From the NCBI GenBank assembly GCA_031277215.1, contig JAITMR010000005.1, forward strand, positions 1-45,765: DNA of 45,765 nt, given 5' to 3'. The stretch is from Burkholderiales bacterium. GTDB taxonomy: Bacteria; Pseudomonadota; Gammaproteobacteria; Burkholderiales; Casimicrobiaceae. Position 1 is the stretch's first letter. The number at the start of each line of letters is the position of its first letter. Both the position numbers and the translations under genes were made by a program. Below the pieces are notes generated by a model. That model did not search any database and was not told where the DNA came from. It saw nothing but the letters and a program-made list of their open reading frames with translations. Below, piece by piece: positions 1-8,561 of this stretch.

Positions 1-48
1 CGCCACCTCCTTGAACTCTGTTGTGTATTCCCGTCTCGGTATCTTCAT
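1..48 (-). CDS. Insertion-sequence OrfA-like transposase, N-terminal 16 codons (partial)
   Basis: The minus strand opens with an ATG at 48..46 preceded by an AGGAGA ribosome-binding site, and encodes MKIPRREYTTEFKEVA before the window ends. The pattern of a short basic stretch followed by Y-T-x-E-F-K is typical of the start of IS3-type OrfA (HTH_Tnp_1) transposases. Only 16 residues are visible, so the family is a judgement from a motif and the element cannot be shown to be intact. The gene reads out of the window, so the IS body lies to the left and its end would lie between here and roughly position 110. Confidence 0.5.
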   Translation of the reverse strand, partial: MKIPRREYTTEFKEVA

Positions 49-116
49 CTCTTTCTCCTTACATGCCGGTTAGATTATCTCATCCCGGCACGGGAGACGA
101 AATTTCGGGGGAAGCT

Positions 117-190
117 CACCTCTCCCGCAAGCGGGCGAGGGGAGGCATTTCCCTCCTCTCTCCCTTTTGCGAGAGAGGAGGGAGAGAGGG
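117..190. repeat. Dispersed palindromic repeat, family A (host copy)
   Basis: This stretch is two nested palindromes: CTCTCCCGC..GCGGGCGAG, and CCCTCCTCTCTCCC..GAGAGAGGAGGG. The CCTCTCCCGC/GCGGGAGAGG core recurs within the prophage near 20128, 22748, 25599 and 39253, so the host flank and the phage share one repeat family. Confidence 0.75.
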
Positions 191-243
191 TGAACCTCCG
201 CCACCTAAAATCGCTGTGTGATTGGGCGGAAAAAAGACACTGG

Positions 244-268
244 ATTCCCGCCAAATGCACGCGGGAAT
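244..268. repeat. Small inverted repeat, dRS3-like (ATTCCCGC..GCGGGAAT)
   Basis: The 8-bp arms ATTCCCGC (244-251) and GCGGGAAT (261-268) are a perfect inverted repeat around a 9-nt centre, flanked by GG and GACGG. The layout resembles neisserial dRS3 elements (ATTCCC-N8-GGGAAT), but similar short repeats occur in other proteobacteria. Nothing else gene-like is seen between the IS fragment and the terminator at 361-389. Confidence 0.55.
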
Positions 269-360
269 GACGGTGCTTCGTGTCATTTTCTACGGTAGTC
301 GTGAATTCACACACCGCGCCTCCGCGTGAATCCTTCCCCGGAATTCCGTGAAGAACCAAT

Positions 361-389
361 AAAAAAGGGCGGGTTTGAAACCCGCCCTT
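361..389 (-). terminator. Rho-independent terminator of the large surface-protein gene
   Basis: AAGGGCGGGTT and AACCCGCCCTT form an 11-bp stem (365-389) with a TGA loop. On the minus strand it is followed by a run of six T (361-366 on the plus strand). It lies 25 nt beyond the stop codon of the surface-protein gene and in the right orientation to end that transcript. Confidence 0.85.
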
Positions 390-413
390 ACAAGACCTCG
401 AACGATGAGCGCG

Positions 414-3400
414 TTACGCTTTGCCCACCCTGCGCCTAAACGTCGCTACGCCTAACGCCAACGCCAGCAACACCAACCCCACCGGGCTTAGTGTCGGGAT
501 GGGCATGGTTCCCGCTGCGAACGGCGCTAATATCGTGATGCTGAACAGTGCAGGCGCGGAACTTGTCGCAGCAGAATCGGTGATGGTCACTTCGAAATTG
601 AAAACGCCCGTCGCTGTTGGCGTTCCGGAAATGAGCCCCGTGTTCGTGTCAAGCGTAAGTCCCGGTGGCAGAGCGCCGCCGGTGATTGCCCATGTGAAGG
701 GGGCGCTTCCTGTTGCCGCCAGTTGTAACGAGTATGGATTGTTTATTCTGCCGGATGCGATAACAGCTTGCGTTGTTGTGATGACCGGCAGCGCCACATT
801 CACCGTAATGCTGAACGCCACGGCTGCGGATGTTCCGTCTCCGTTCGTCGCTGTCACGCTGAAATTGGCTGTTTCCGCCGTGGTCGGTGTTCCCGAAATC
901 ACGCCGTTGTTACCCAGCGAAAGCCCTGCGGGCAGCGAACCTACCGACACCGCCCAGCTTGTCGGGTTGTTTGTGGCAGCCAACGCGACGCTGTATGACG
1001 TTCCCACCGTGCCGTTTGCAAGCGCGCCCGGAGACGTTGTGATTACCGGTGGCGCCGCCGCCGCAGTCACCGTCAGCGTGAAGCTCTGCGTAGCGTCGGG
1101 GGGCACGTTGTTGGACGCTGTTATCGCGAATATATGCGTTCCTGCGACAGTCGTTCCGGCTATTGTGATAAGGCCGGATGAACTGTTAATGCTCACGCCC
1201 GCCGGTTCTCCGGAGAGGCTGTAGTTTATCGTCGCCGTACCCGTGGCCGTTACCTGGAACGTGCCGCCTGTGCCGCTTACCGCAGTCGCATTGCTCGCCG
1301 ATGTGATGATCGGAGCGGCAGGCGCTGCGGACACCGTCAACGAATTGGTCGTTGCCTGAATCGTTGCACTGCTGTCGTAGATCACCGTCACCGACGTCCC
1401 GTTATGTGGCAGCGCCAAGGTCGTGCCGTTTGCCGGAGTGGTGGTGATGTTATACACCCCAAAATCGGTAAACGTCACATCCTGCGTGGAACTGTCGCTG
1501 TAAGTCAGCGTGACTTCCAATGCGGACAGATCGAGAGCATTGCCTACCGTATAACTCAAGGTCGTCGGCTGCTCCTTGATGGCGATGGCGGTAACTGTCG
1601 CTGCGGGCACTGTGAAATCGACCTGCGCGTTGGGCGATTGGAGATAATCACCCGTTGCCGGATCGGGGGCGACGTTGTAGCCCGCAAGTGTGAACGCGAT
1701 GTTATCGGAAGCTCCGAGCGTCGTGATGACCGACAGGGTTTTCCCGGTGGAATCGAGGCCGGTCAACAAATCGTAGGTTGCGTCCACATCGTTGAACGGC
1801 GCTGCGTCGAACGGCGATGGCAACGTTACTGCGACAACGCCGGTTGTCGTTGCCGGGGTTGCTGTGAACAGCACCGGATCGCCGATTTCTGCATCACTGG
1901 TTCCCAGCAAATTGCCTTGCGGCAATGCGACGAACACACTGTCCACTGTACCGGAAGCGCCCGCGCCGATATCTTGCGCCCCGCTTCCTCCTTTCGCAGT
2001 CACTATTGTGTCTTCGCCGTAGATCAGGATGCTACCGCTCGCGTCGTAAGCGTCGCCACCGATGCCGGCGCCGGCACCATTGTTGCTAATGATGGCGTTA
2101 ATCGTGCCGCCGCTGATGGTGATATTGCCGCCATCGCCACCACCAATAGCGGAGCCTATGGAACCGCTGTAAGTGGAGTTAACTGTGCCACCGCTGATGG
2201 TGATGTTAGCGCCAGCGTCGAAACCGCCACCGATGCTGCCTACATTGCCGCTGCTAGTGGCGTTAACCGTGCCGCCGGTGATGGTGATATTGCCGCCATC
2301 GCCATATGGGCCGTTGCCGATAGCAGTGCCGGAAGCGTAGCCCGAACCGGTGCAAGAGGCATTAACCGTGCCGCCGCTGATGGTGATATTGCCGCCATCG
2401 CCATACCAGCCACCGCCGATAGCGGTACCGGGGCTGCTGGCGTTCAAGATGCCTGTGCCGTTGGCTTCACCATCAATCGTCAGCGTTGCGCCGGTGGTTT
2501 GAATGCCTGCGGCGGTACCGAATCCCGTCAGCGTGTTGGTCGAGCCGTCCGCCAGAATGAGCATTACATCCGCTCCAGCATTCAGCAGCAGTGCGCTTTG
2601 ACCGGCGCCAAGGTCAGTGATAGAAGCGTTGTTCAGTGTGATGGTCGCTTCCGCGTCTGCATCGACTTCAAGGCGGCGCTGACTACCTGTGTTGCTGTTG
2701 GTAACGGTTACGTCCGCGCTATCAAGGATGGTGTAAACGCCGTCTGTACCGCCCGAATATGTCCAGCCGTCGCCCGTCAAAGGCGGATCGGTATCGCTCA
2801 AGTCGATGACGTTCGTTCCTGGCGTGTACACCCTTACCATGACCACATTGCTTGTGGTCGAAGCGGTTTGTGTGCCGTTCACGCTGTTGTTCGTGTTCGT
2901 TACCACGACATAGTAGTAAAGCGTTCCGGCTGTCGTCGTTGGCGGCGCGTAGCTGTCGCTGTCTGTGCCTACCGGCGTAGCTCCGGTGGTGCTGTTCGTC
3001 GTGTTGCTGTACCACTGATACGAGAGCGCCCCGCCGTCTGTGACGCTGGCTGCGACCGTCAACGCGCTTGCCGATGCGTTCAGAGCGTAAGTTGCGCCTA
3101 CCGGCTGTGTGTTGATAGTCGGTGTTGCTGCGTGCACCTCCACCGTCACTCCAACGATATTGCTTTGCGTCGTGGCGGTGGTGTTGCCGGTCACGATGGG
3201 GGCAGTGTTCGTGTTCGTTACCACGACATAGTAGTAAAGCGTTCCGGCTGTCGTCGTTGGCGGCGTGTAGCTGTTGTTTGTGCCTACCTGCGTAGCTCCG
3301 GTGGTGCTGTTCGTCGTGTTGCTGTACCACTGATACGAGAGCGTCCCGTTGTCCGTGACGCTGGCCGTGACCGATAGCGCGGTTGCTGGGGCGTTCAGGT

Positions 3401-6377
3401 CGTAGGTCGCGGCTTGCGGCTGAGCGCTGATGTTCGGCGCTTGCGCGTGTACCACCGGAATCACGGTCACGGTCGCCACGTTGCTGGGTGTATCGACCTC
3501 GCCGTCCACCGTCACGACGCAGTAGTAGTAGTACGGGCTGCCTGCCACTGTCAGATCGGTCGGAATCGTGAAGCTCGTGTTGGTTTCGCCTGTAAGCAAG
3601 CTGCCGCCCGCGTTGCTGGCCGAGGTGTTGCTGTACCACTGATACTCCGGCGTTCCGCTTGGGGACACCGTTGCCGCAATGGTCAGGTTTTGCACACCAA
3701 TCTGGCCTACGGTGAAAGTTGCACTCTGCGGCTGGGTGTTAATGGTGATCGTTTTGTTGAAATCAATCTGCGCATTGCCCGCCATGAGAGCGTTGCCCGT
3801 GATCGAAGCGGGGGTGGCATAGTAGCCATCCAGCGCGAAGCCGATGCTTTGCGTCGTGAAGGTTGTCAACACCGAGAACGTTTTTTCTTCTAAGCCGGAG
3901 CCGAGGCCGGTCATCAGATCATACTCACCGCCCACAGTAAACGGCGCTGCGTCGAACGGCGCAGGCAGCGTTACTGCGACAACGCCGGTCAATGTCTCAG
4001 GAGTTGCTGTGAACAGCACCGGATTGCCGATTTCTGCATCGCCGGTTCCCAGCAAATTGCCTTGCGGTAATGCGACGAAGATGTTGCCTGTTGCGCCTTG
4101 GACGCCGCCTGAGTTTACTCCCGCGCCGATGTCTTGCGCTCCGCTTCCTCCTTTCGCAGTGACTATCGTGTCTTCGCCGTAGATCAGAATATTGCCGCTT
4201 GGACCGCCAGTGGCGCCGGAACTGCCGCCACCACCAATACCAGCGTCGGCGTTGCCACCAGTGGCGTTAACCGTGCCGCCGCTGATGACGATATTACCGC
4301 CTGCGCCTTGTTGACCGCCGCCGATGCCGGCGCCATCATTAGTGCTCGTAGCGATGACGGTGCCGCCGCTGATAACGATATTACCGCCTGCGGCTTGCTG
4401 ACCGCCGCCGATGCCTGCGCCACCATTAGTGCTCGTAGCGATGACGGTGCCGCCACTGATGACGATATTACCGCCTGCGCCTCGTCGACCGCCGCCGATG
4501 CCTGCGCCATCATTAGCGCTCGTAGCGATGACTGTGCCGCCGTTGATGGTGATGTTGCCACCAGCATCGTTATAGGTTCCGCCGATGCCCGCGCCGTTGC
4601 CGCTACCAGTAGCATTCAGAATGGAGCTGTCGTCGGCACTGTTGATTGTTAACGTCGCGTTAGTAGTAAAGATGCCTGCGCTGTTATTATATGCTGTCAA
4701 GGTGTTGATCGAACCGTCCGCCAGAATGAGCATTACGTTCGCCCCACTGTTCAGCCGCAATGCGCTTACGTTGATGACAAGACCAGTAACGGAGGCGTTG
4801 TCCAACGTGATGGTCGCTTCCGCGCCTGCCTCGACTTCAAGGCGACGATTGCCGCTGTTGATGACGGTTACGTCCGCGCCATTGAGGATGGTGTAAAGGC
4901 CGTTTGAATGCGTCCACGTCCAGCCGGTGCCTGTCGAAGGTGGAGTGGCATCACTCAAATCAATGATATTTGTTCCGGTTACGCCAGCGGCGACCATTAT
5001 GGTTTGTTGCACTTGCGGAGCTGGTGAGTAGGTGGCGTCGCCAGCCTGATTTGCATTGACGATGCAAGCGCCCACGCCAGTGAAGGTTACTCTCGCGGCG
5101 CTGATGGTACAGATGCTTGCCGAAGCCTGGTCAATCGAGAACGCTACCGGCAGGCCTGAGCTTGCTGTGGCGCTTACTGTGTAAGTACTGCCGGCGATCG
5201 GGCTTGGCACCATTGAGTTGAACGTGATCGTCTGGCTGGTGTTGCATAAATCGGGAGCGCTGGGGCTTCCACTTTGCGAGGGATCGAACACCGTGACCGT
5301 ATAGCAATAAGACGAAGGAATTCCTGCGCCGGAGACGCCCGATACTTCGATCTTGTAAGAGGTATCGGCCATGCCTGCGTTAAAGTTCGGCAGGCCGCTT
5401 GGCTCGAAGCGTAGCGTGTTGTCGCCCAGTATAAAACCCGGCGCGACAGAAATATCTTCTACAGATAAGGCAACGAGACTGCCGCTGCTGTCGGTCATCG
5501 TCACCGTTGCGGCGTTGAAGTCAGCGCTCGGATAGGAAATCGACCAGCGCCCCGAGGAGGGAATCAGTTCATAGGGAATAAAACCGGGATTGGGCCAAGC
5601 GATCCAATTTGCGCCTGAGACAGGGGCATTGGCGGCAAACAAGCTTGATTGCTCGACGAGGCCGCCTCCGGGGGAAGGGGGGGTGGTGGGGGGAGGGTTG
5701 CGAGCCGGAAGAACGCGCAGAGCGTTGGCTGACTGGCCTGTTGGGTTGAAGATGTCGCCGGTCGCAAGGCCGACTTGGTGTGAATAAAGGATCCAGCGGC
5801 GATGCCCCAAGTCCTCGTTGCCGATATTCGTACTAAGGTCTCCGCGATCATTTATATAGCTGTCGATGGCGCCCGGGCCGGTGACAGCAGAAGCGGAGCC
5901 AGGCCCGCCCCATCCCAAGGAAAGATTGGAGGCGGCAGCGCCTTGATGCCCTTCCAGGGTGTAGCAGGTATAAGAGTTCTCAGGGTAATGCGTGAATTCA
6001 TTAGGAGGGTTTGCGCTGGCGATCAACGCCGCTTCCCGTGCACGATTGACAATGTCGGCATTGTTGACGACCACGGGAATTGACGAGCTATCGGCGGGAG
6101 AATCGCTAATCAGATGCACCGGAGGCAGCCCTGCCAGAGCGCGGTAAAAATTCGCCGTGTTAATGGTGGCCTTTTGATGATCCAGGCTTGTCGTCCCAGC
6201 GTCACAGATTCCGATATCGCCGTTCCAGCCGGAAGAAACGCTACGGGCGGCAAGGTAGATATTGTTGTAAGCGTCAGCCACCTCAGTACGGCTGGTGGTA
6301 TCAATCGTGTAGGCCAACAGGTTCGTTGAGAATAAAGCCAGCAACCCGGTACAGAGAAATCCCAGACGACGAATCAT
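414..6377 (-). CDS. Very large secreted repeat protein with CAP/SCP domain and IPTL-CTERM tail
   Basis: The 1987-residue protein starts with a signal peptide (MIRRLGFLCTGLLALFSTNLLA). I chose the ATG at 6377 because ACAGGAG lies just upstream, although the frame is open to 6446. Residues about 60-210 look like a CAP/SCP domain (N-F-Y-R-x-L-A-G-L, later GHRRWIL). Next come a bacterial Ig-like module, two long modules rich in ITISGGT and GAGIGGG repeats (beta-helix-like), Ig-like repeats, and He_PIG-type putative Ig domains. The C-terminus is IPTLSPVGLVLLALALGV followed by FRRRVGKA, which fits an IPTL-CTERM sorting signal: motif, hydrophobic helix, basic tail. The protein is therefore probably exported and handled by an exosortase-like system, but its ligand is unknown. 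The gene is monocistronic with its own terminator. Confidence 0.9.
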   Translation of the reverse strand: MIRRLGFLCTGLLALFSTNLLAYTIDTTSRTEVADAYNNIYLAARSVSSGWNGDIGICDAGTTSLDHQKATINTANFYRALAGLPPVHLISDSPADSSSIPVVVNNADIVNRAREAALIASANPPNEFTHYPENSYTCYTLEGHQGAAASNLSLGWGGPGSASAVTGPGAIDSYINDRGDLSTNIGNEDLGHRRWILYSHQVGLATGDIFNPTGQSANALRVLPARNPPPTTPPSPGGGLVEQSSLFAANAPVSGANWIAWPNPGFIPYELIPSSGRWSISYPSADFNAATVTMTDSSGSLVALSVEDISVAPGFILGDNTLRFEPSGLPNFNAGMADTSYKIEVSGVSGAGIPSSYCYTVTVFDPSQSGSPSAPDLCNTSQTITFNSMVPSPIAGSTYTVSATASSGLPVAFSIDQASASICTISAARVTFTGVGACIVNANQAGDATYSPAPQVQQTIMVAAGVTGTNIIDLSDATPPSTGTGWTWTHSNGLYTILNGADVTVINSGNRRLEVEAGAEATITLDNASVTGLVINVSALRLNSGANVMLILADGSINTLTAYNNSAGIFTTNATLTINSADDSSILNATGSGNGAGIGGTYNDAGGNITINGGTVIATSANDGAGIGGGRRGAGGNIVISGGTVIATSTNGGAGIGGGQQAAGGNIVISGGTVIATSTNDGAGIGGGQQGAGGNIVISGGTVNATGGNADAGIGGGGSSGATGGPSGNILIYGEDTIVTAKGGSGAQDIGAGVNSGGVQGATGNIFVALPQGNLLGTGDAEIGNPVLFTATPETLTGVVAVTLPAPFDAAPFTVGGEYDLMTGLGSGLEEKTFSVLTTFTTQSIGFALDGYYATPASITGNALMAGNAQIDFNKTITINTQPQSATFTVGQIGVQNLTIAATVSPSGTPEYQWYSNTSASNAGGSLLTGETNTSFTIPTDLTVAGSPYYYYCVVTVDGEVDTPSNVATVTVIPVVHAQAPNISAQPQAATYDLNAPATALSVTASVTDNGTLSYQWYSNTTNSTTGATQVGTNNSYTPPTTTAGTLYYYVVVTNTNTAPIVTGNTTATTQSNIVGVTVEVHAATPTINTQPVGATYALNASASALTVAASVTDGGALSYQWYSNTTNSTTGATPVGTDSDSYAPPTTTAGTLYYYVVVTNTNNSVNGTQTASTTSNVVMVRVYTPGTNVIDLSDTDPPLTGDGWTYSGGTDGVYTILDSADVTVTNSNTGSQRRLEVDADAEATITLNNASITDLGAGQSALLLNAGADVMLILADGSTNTLTGFGTAAGIQTTGATLTIDGEANGTGILNASSPGTAIGGGWYGDGGNITISGGTVNASCTGSGYASGTAIGNGPYGDGGNITITGGTVNATSSGNVGSIGGGFDAGANITISGGTVNSTYSGSIGSAIGGGDGGNITISGGTINAIISNNGAGAGIGGDAYDASGSILIYGEDTIVTAKGGSGAQDIGAGASGTVDSVFVALPQGNLLGTSDAEIGDPVLFTATPATTTGVVAVTLPSPFDAAPFNDVDATYDLLTGLDSTGKTLSVITTLGASDNIAFTLAGYNVAPDPATGDYLQSPNAQVDFTVPAATVTAIAIKEQPTTLSYTVGNALDLSALEVTLTYSDSSTQDVTFTDFGVYNITTTPANGTTLALPHNGTSVTVIYDSSATIQATTNSLTVSAAPAAPIITSASNATAVSGTGGTFQVTATGTATINYSLSGEPAGVSINSSSGLITIAGTTVAGTHIFAITASNNVPPDATQSFTLTVTAAAAPPVITTSPGALANGTVGTSYSVALAATNNPTSWAVSVGSLPAGLSLGNNGVISGTPTTAETANFSVTATNGDGTSAAVAFSITVNVALPVITTTQAVIASGRINNPYSLQLAATGSAPFTWAITGGALPPGLTLDTNTGLISGTPTATGVFNFEVTITDSAATSSAPALFSITILAPFAAGTMPIPTLSPVGLVLLALALGVATFRRRVGKA
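1757..2830 (-). repeat. Module copy 1 inside the surface-protein gene
   Basis: This region encodes an IDLSD-start / ITISGGT / AKGGSGAQDIGAG / VALPQGNLLGT module. A second copy lies at about 3893-4980, with long stretches nearly identical at the DNA level (for example around 1796-1850 and 3945-4000). An internal duplication of about 1 kb is the simplest explanation. Within each copy the GGTV-x-A segments repeat several times more. Confidence 0.75.
2888..3345 (-). repeat. Two tandem Ig-like repeats with near-identical DNA
   Basis: Blocks at about 2888-3032 and 3208-3345 share long identical runs (the ACGACATAGTAGTAAAGCGT region and the TTGCTGTACCACTGATACGA region). They encode two consecutive SYQWYSNTT-type Ig-like domains. 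A third, more diverged unit lies at about 3500-3650. Confidence 0.75.
3893..4980 (-). repeat. Module copy 2 inside the surface-protein gene
   Basis: This is the partner of the 1757-2830 module. It carries four near-identical GGTVIATS / GAGIGGG units (about 4270-4530) instead of the more varied units of copy 1, as expected from expansion or gene conversion of short repeats. Confidence 0.75.
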
Positions 6378-6662
6378 TACGCGCTCCTGTGAAAAGAATT
6401 GAAAGACGATGAACCGGCGGTTTGCAATCGTTCCTATTACCGCCAAGCGGCCTTATTCAAGGTTACATAATTTGACGATTATCCCTAATTCTGTTGAGTT
6501 TGTGGGAACTGAATGGGATTATTTTTCCATGGCGTATGCGTGGATTGTGGATGAGCGAAACAAAGTCCAGCATTTGCCTTCTCCACCCCTCCTCCGCAAA
6601 CGGGCGAGTGGTGTATTCCGAATGGCTGGCAGAGCCTGACGAGGGAAAGATGTGGGGTGGCG
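6378..6662. other. Host intergenic region up to the prophage edge
   Basis: No supported gene is seen. On the minus strand it holds the leader of the surface-protein gene; TTGAAT and TAATAG about 60-85 nt upstream of that start are a weak candidate promoter. Around 6577-6610 there is a degenerate copy of the family A palindrome (CTCCGCAAACGGGCGAG). The ORFs here overlap on both strands and have no ribosome-binding site. Confidence 0.5.
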
Positions 6663-6663
6663 G

Positions 6664-6815
6664 GCATTTTGTCAGCGAACACACAAAACAAAAAAAGCGA
6701 AAAATCCGCTACCACAGGCGATTTGCGGGCAATCAGGGATTGGCTGTCGAGATGTCCAAAATCTGCAAAAATGTCAGCGCATTGTCCTTTTTTGCAGGCG
6801 TTTTGTCAGGGAGCA
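6664..6815 (+). promoter_or_regulatory. Candidate left end of the prophage with three transposase-binding-like repeats
   Basis: GCATTTTGTCAGCGAACA (6664-6681) and GCGTTTTGTCAGGGAGCA (6798-6815) are direct repeats matching at 15 of 18 positions, and AAAATGTCAGCGCA (6767-6780) shares the TGTCAGSG core. They lie between the host gene and the repressor stop, where Mu-like phages carry the L1-L3 transposase sites. Prophage ends of this class begin with TG, so TG at 6670-6671 is a candidate terminus. The right end is outside the window, so neither the terminus nor the 5-bp target duplication can be tested here. Confidence 0.45.
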
Positions 6816-6819
6816 GCGT

Positions 6820-7506
6820 TTAGATTGTCCGACCAAACCATACGACCCGGCCAATCACTTGAAAGTCGAGGCTTTCGTCGGACATGTCGATTTCAAAGGG
6901 TGGGTACGCATCAACGTTTGATGACACAATCCGAAGCCGGGAGCCGCCGAGCCGTTGTAGGCGTTTAACCAGAACATCAACGCCAAGGCGGATGATGTAA
7001 AAACCATCAGATATATGAGTCTTGCCCTTATCAATCAAAATCGTGTCTTGATTTTTTAAATCAGGCTCCATCGAATCTCCCTTGACGGTTATAAGAAGAA
7101 GGTCGCGGAGACTGTTGATGCCCACTGTTTTTCGTAGCCAATCTTTCCGGAAACTCATTACATCCTTGATTTGCTCTCTATCCGGCAATGCTCCATGCCC
7201 TGCACTGACTCCAAATTCATAGCGCGGCACGAATGAAAACTCGCTGACGTCAACGCTATAGCCATCGACGTCTACCGCCTGTGATGCAGGGAAATCTTTC
7301 GCGTATTTTCCATGTTCAGATACCCCAAGACCCGGCAGGTATTTATCAGGTAGCTCGTACATAGGGTGTTCGCCGCCCTGCCGGTAAACCATCTCGAAGC
7401 GCCACCCCTCTCTTTTTGCGCGTGCAATCACATTACTTTTTGACTTAGGCATGCCAGAAATCTGCATTTTTGCAATTTCGGCAATGGAATAAAGGCGCTT
7501 TTTCAT
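6820..7506 (-). CDS. Mu-type phage repressor with S24/LexA-like peptidase domain
   Basis: The 228-residue protein combines a Mu-type N-terminal winged helix (residues 1-60; the I-A-x-M-x-I-S-G-M-P-K-S-K-x-N pattern also opens the transposase at 8966) with a C-terminal S24 domain. The predicted catalytic dyad is S145 in KGDSMEPD and K181 in VKRLQ. Such repressors hold the lytic early promoter off and can be inactivated by RecA-stimulated self-cleavage; the actual cleavage site is not obvious. The start is preceded by CTAGGAG. The gene diverges from the ner-like gene across an operator-rich region, as in Mu-like phages whose repressor gene lies next to the left end. The shared N-terminus suggests repressor and transposase recognise related DNA sites. 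Confidence 0.92.
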   Translation of the reverse strand: MKKRLYSIAEIAKMQISGMPKSKSNVIARAKREGWRFEMVYRQGGEHPMYELPDKYLPGLGVSEHGKYAKDFPASQAVDVDGYSVDVSEFSFVPRYEFGVSAGHGALPDREQIKDVMSFRKDWLRKTVGINSLRDLLLITVKGDSMEPDLKNQDTILIDKGKTHISDGFYIIRLGVDVLVKRLQRLGGSRLRIVSSNVDAYPPFEIDMSDESLDFQVIGRVVWFGRTI

Positions 7507-7723
7507 CAGAACTCCTAGAAAGCCTTAACAGTTTCGTTTTAAGCGGATCAAAAAACATCGAAACTGTTTCTATAACTATTTGATAAATAAAAACAAATGC
7601 AGAATTGTTAAAAATAAACAACAGGATCAAACAGTTCTGATCGGAATCCGCTTGCAGTATTCTTCGAGATGGTTTAGGATGCTTCCATCACAACACATTT
7701 CTCCTTACAGGAATCACGTAAAC
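7507..7723. promoter_or_regulatory. Repressor/early promoter region with operator-like repeats
   Basis: AACAGTTTCG (7527-7536) and CGAAACTGTT (7559-7568) are perfect 10-bp inverted arms, and a third partial copy AAACAGTTC lies at 7629-7637. The centre (7570-7620) is very AT-rich. TTGCAG and TAGGAT with a 17-nt gap at about 7651-7679 could serve the rightward early operon. TTAACA followed by AT-rich sequence on the minus strand could serve the repressor. The repeats are seen directly; the promoter choices are weak. Confidence 0.55.
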
Positions 7724-8014
7724 ATGGACACAAAAAAAAGGACTGCTGTCCGAGTTGAGGATTGGCACCGTGCTGACATCCTTGCGGCACTTCACAAAAA
7801 GGGCATTTCGTTGCGTCAGCTTTCTTTGGCTCACGACTACAACGAGAAAACGCTCGGGTGTGTTTTCACGCGCCGCTGGCCACGCGGCGAGGCAATCGTC
7901 GCTCACGCCCTCGGTATGAAAGCCAGCGAAATTTGGCCGTCTCGGTACGTCCCCAAAATTAAAACAGTTATCCCTGTGCTGCCTCCTTCATTTCGCCAGC
8001 GTGTGGCGGCTTAA
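7724..8014 (+). CDS. ner: Ner/Nlp-family phage transcriptional regulator
   Basis: The 96-residue protein carries a lambda-repressor-like HTH of the Ner type: W-H-x-A-D-I-x-A-A-L-x-K-x-G-I-S-L-R-Q-L-S, then R-R-x-W-P-x-G-E and H-A-L-G-M-K-A-S-E-I-W-P-S-R-Y. In Mu, Ner represses transcription of the repressor and early operon after infection. The frame is open further upstream to 7580, but the conserved family start (D-W-H-R-A-D) and an AGGA element favour ATG 7724. It lies just right of the operators and is the first gene of the rightward early operon. Confidence 0.88.
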   Translation: MDTKKRTAVRVEDWHRADILAALHKKGISLRQLSLAHDYNEKTLGCVFTRRWPRGEAIVAHALGMKASEIWPSRYVPKIKTVIPVLPPSFRQRVAA

Positions 8015-8084
8015 CGATAACTACATTGTGACGCCCTGAAAAAGTAAACGCAAGAAAACCGTTTCGCGCTGAGGAAAATGCCAC

Positions 8085-8561
8085 ATGAGAACTGCCAGAA
8101 AGACACGCCGACCAACAAGCCTTGATGATGCGATCCAGATGTGCGCAGATCACGCTGCTGAGAAGCTGCGTCGACCTGCGAAAGTGCTGGCAGACCTGAT
8201 GGGGGTGGAACTCAAAACATATTACAGATGGCTTGCTGATAGCGCGATGCCGCTGAATCGGTTGCGCCAGTTTGAGGCGTTTTGTGGATGCGGCTACATC
8301 AGCGAGTACCTGTGTGTTTCTTGCGGTCGGGTTGTGATTGATATCCCGATGGGTCGAGGCTCATCGGTGGCGACGCTGTCGGCGGCTCAATCAAATTCAG
8401 CGCAGGCATTTGCGCTGTTGTCAAAATTTTACGAAGGGAAAGCCTCGGCAGAAGAAACCGTCGAGGCTTTGTCCATCACGTTATCTGATCTGGCTTACCA
8501 GCGCCAGAACGTAATCAAACACGCCGAGCCTGAGCTTGGCTTATTTGGAGACAAGCTATGA
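8085..8561 (+). CDS. Phage DNA-binding regulator, CII-like (putative)
   Basis: This is a 158-residue protein. Residues about 30-60 (AKVLADLMGVELKTYYRWL) look like a helix-turn-helix, followed by C-G-C-G-Y-I-S-E-Y-L-C-V-S-C-G, which may bind a metal. The C-terminal half is helical. Similar proteins, often named regulatory protein CII, sit between ner and the transposase in transposable phages. Starting at ATG 8085, it has GAGGAAA upstream. The target is unknown. It ends in an ATGA overlap with a short downstream ORF. Confidence 0.6.
   Translation: MRTARKTRRPTSLDDAIQMCADHAAEKLRRPAKVLADLMGVELKTYYRWLADSAMPLNRLRQFEAFCGCGYISEYLCVSCGRVVIDIPMGRGSSVATLSAAQSNSAQAFALLSKFYEGKASAEETVEALSITLSDLAYQRQNVIKHAEPELGLFGDKL

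Noticed and set aside
1404-3377. A 657-codon plus-strand ORF opposite the large surface-protein gene
   Set aside because: It is antisense to a low-complexity repeat gene with a signal peptide and sorting tail; the translated product is Arg/Cys/Ala-rich with no domain pattern and no ribosome-binding site.
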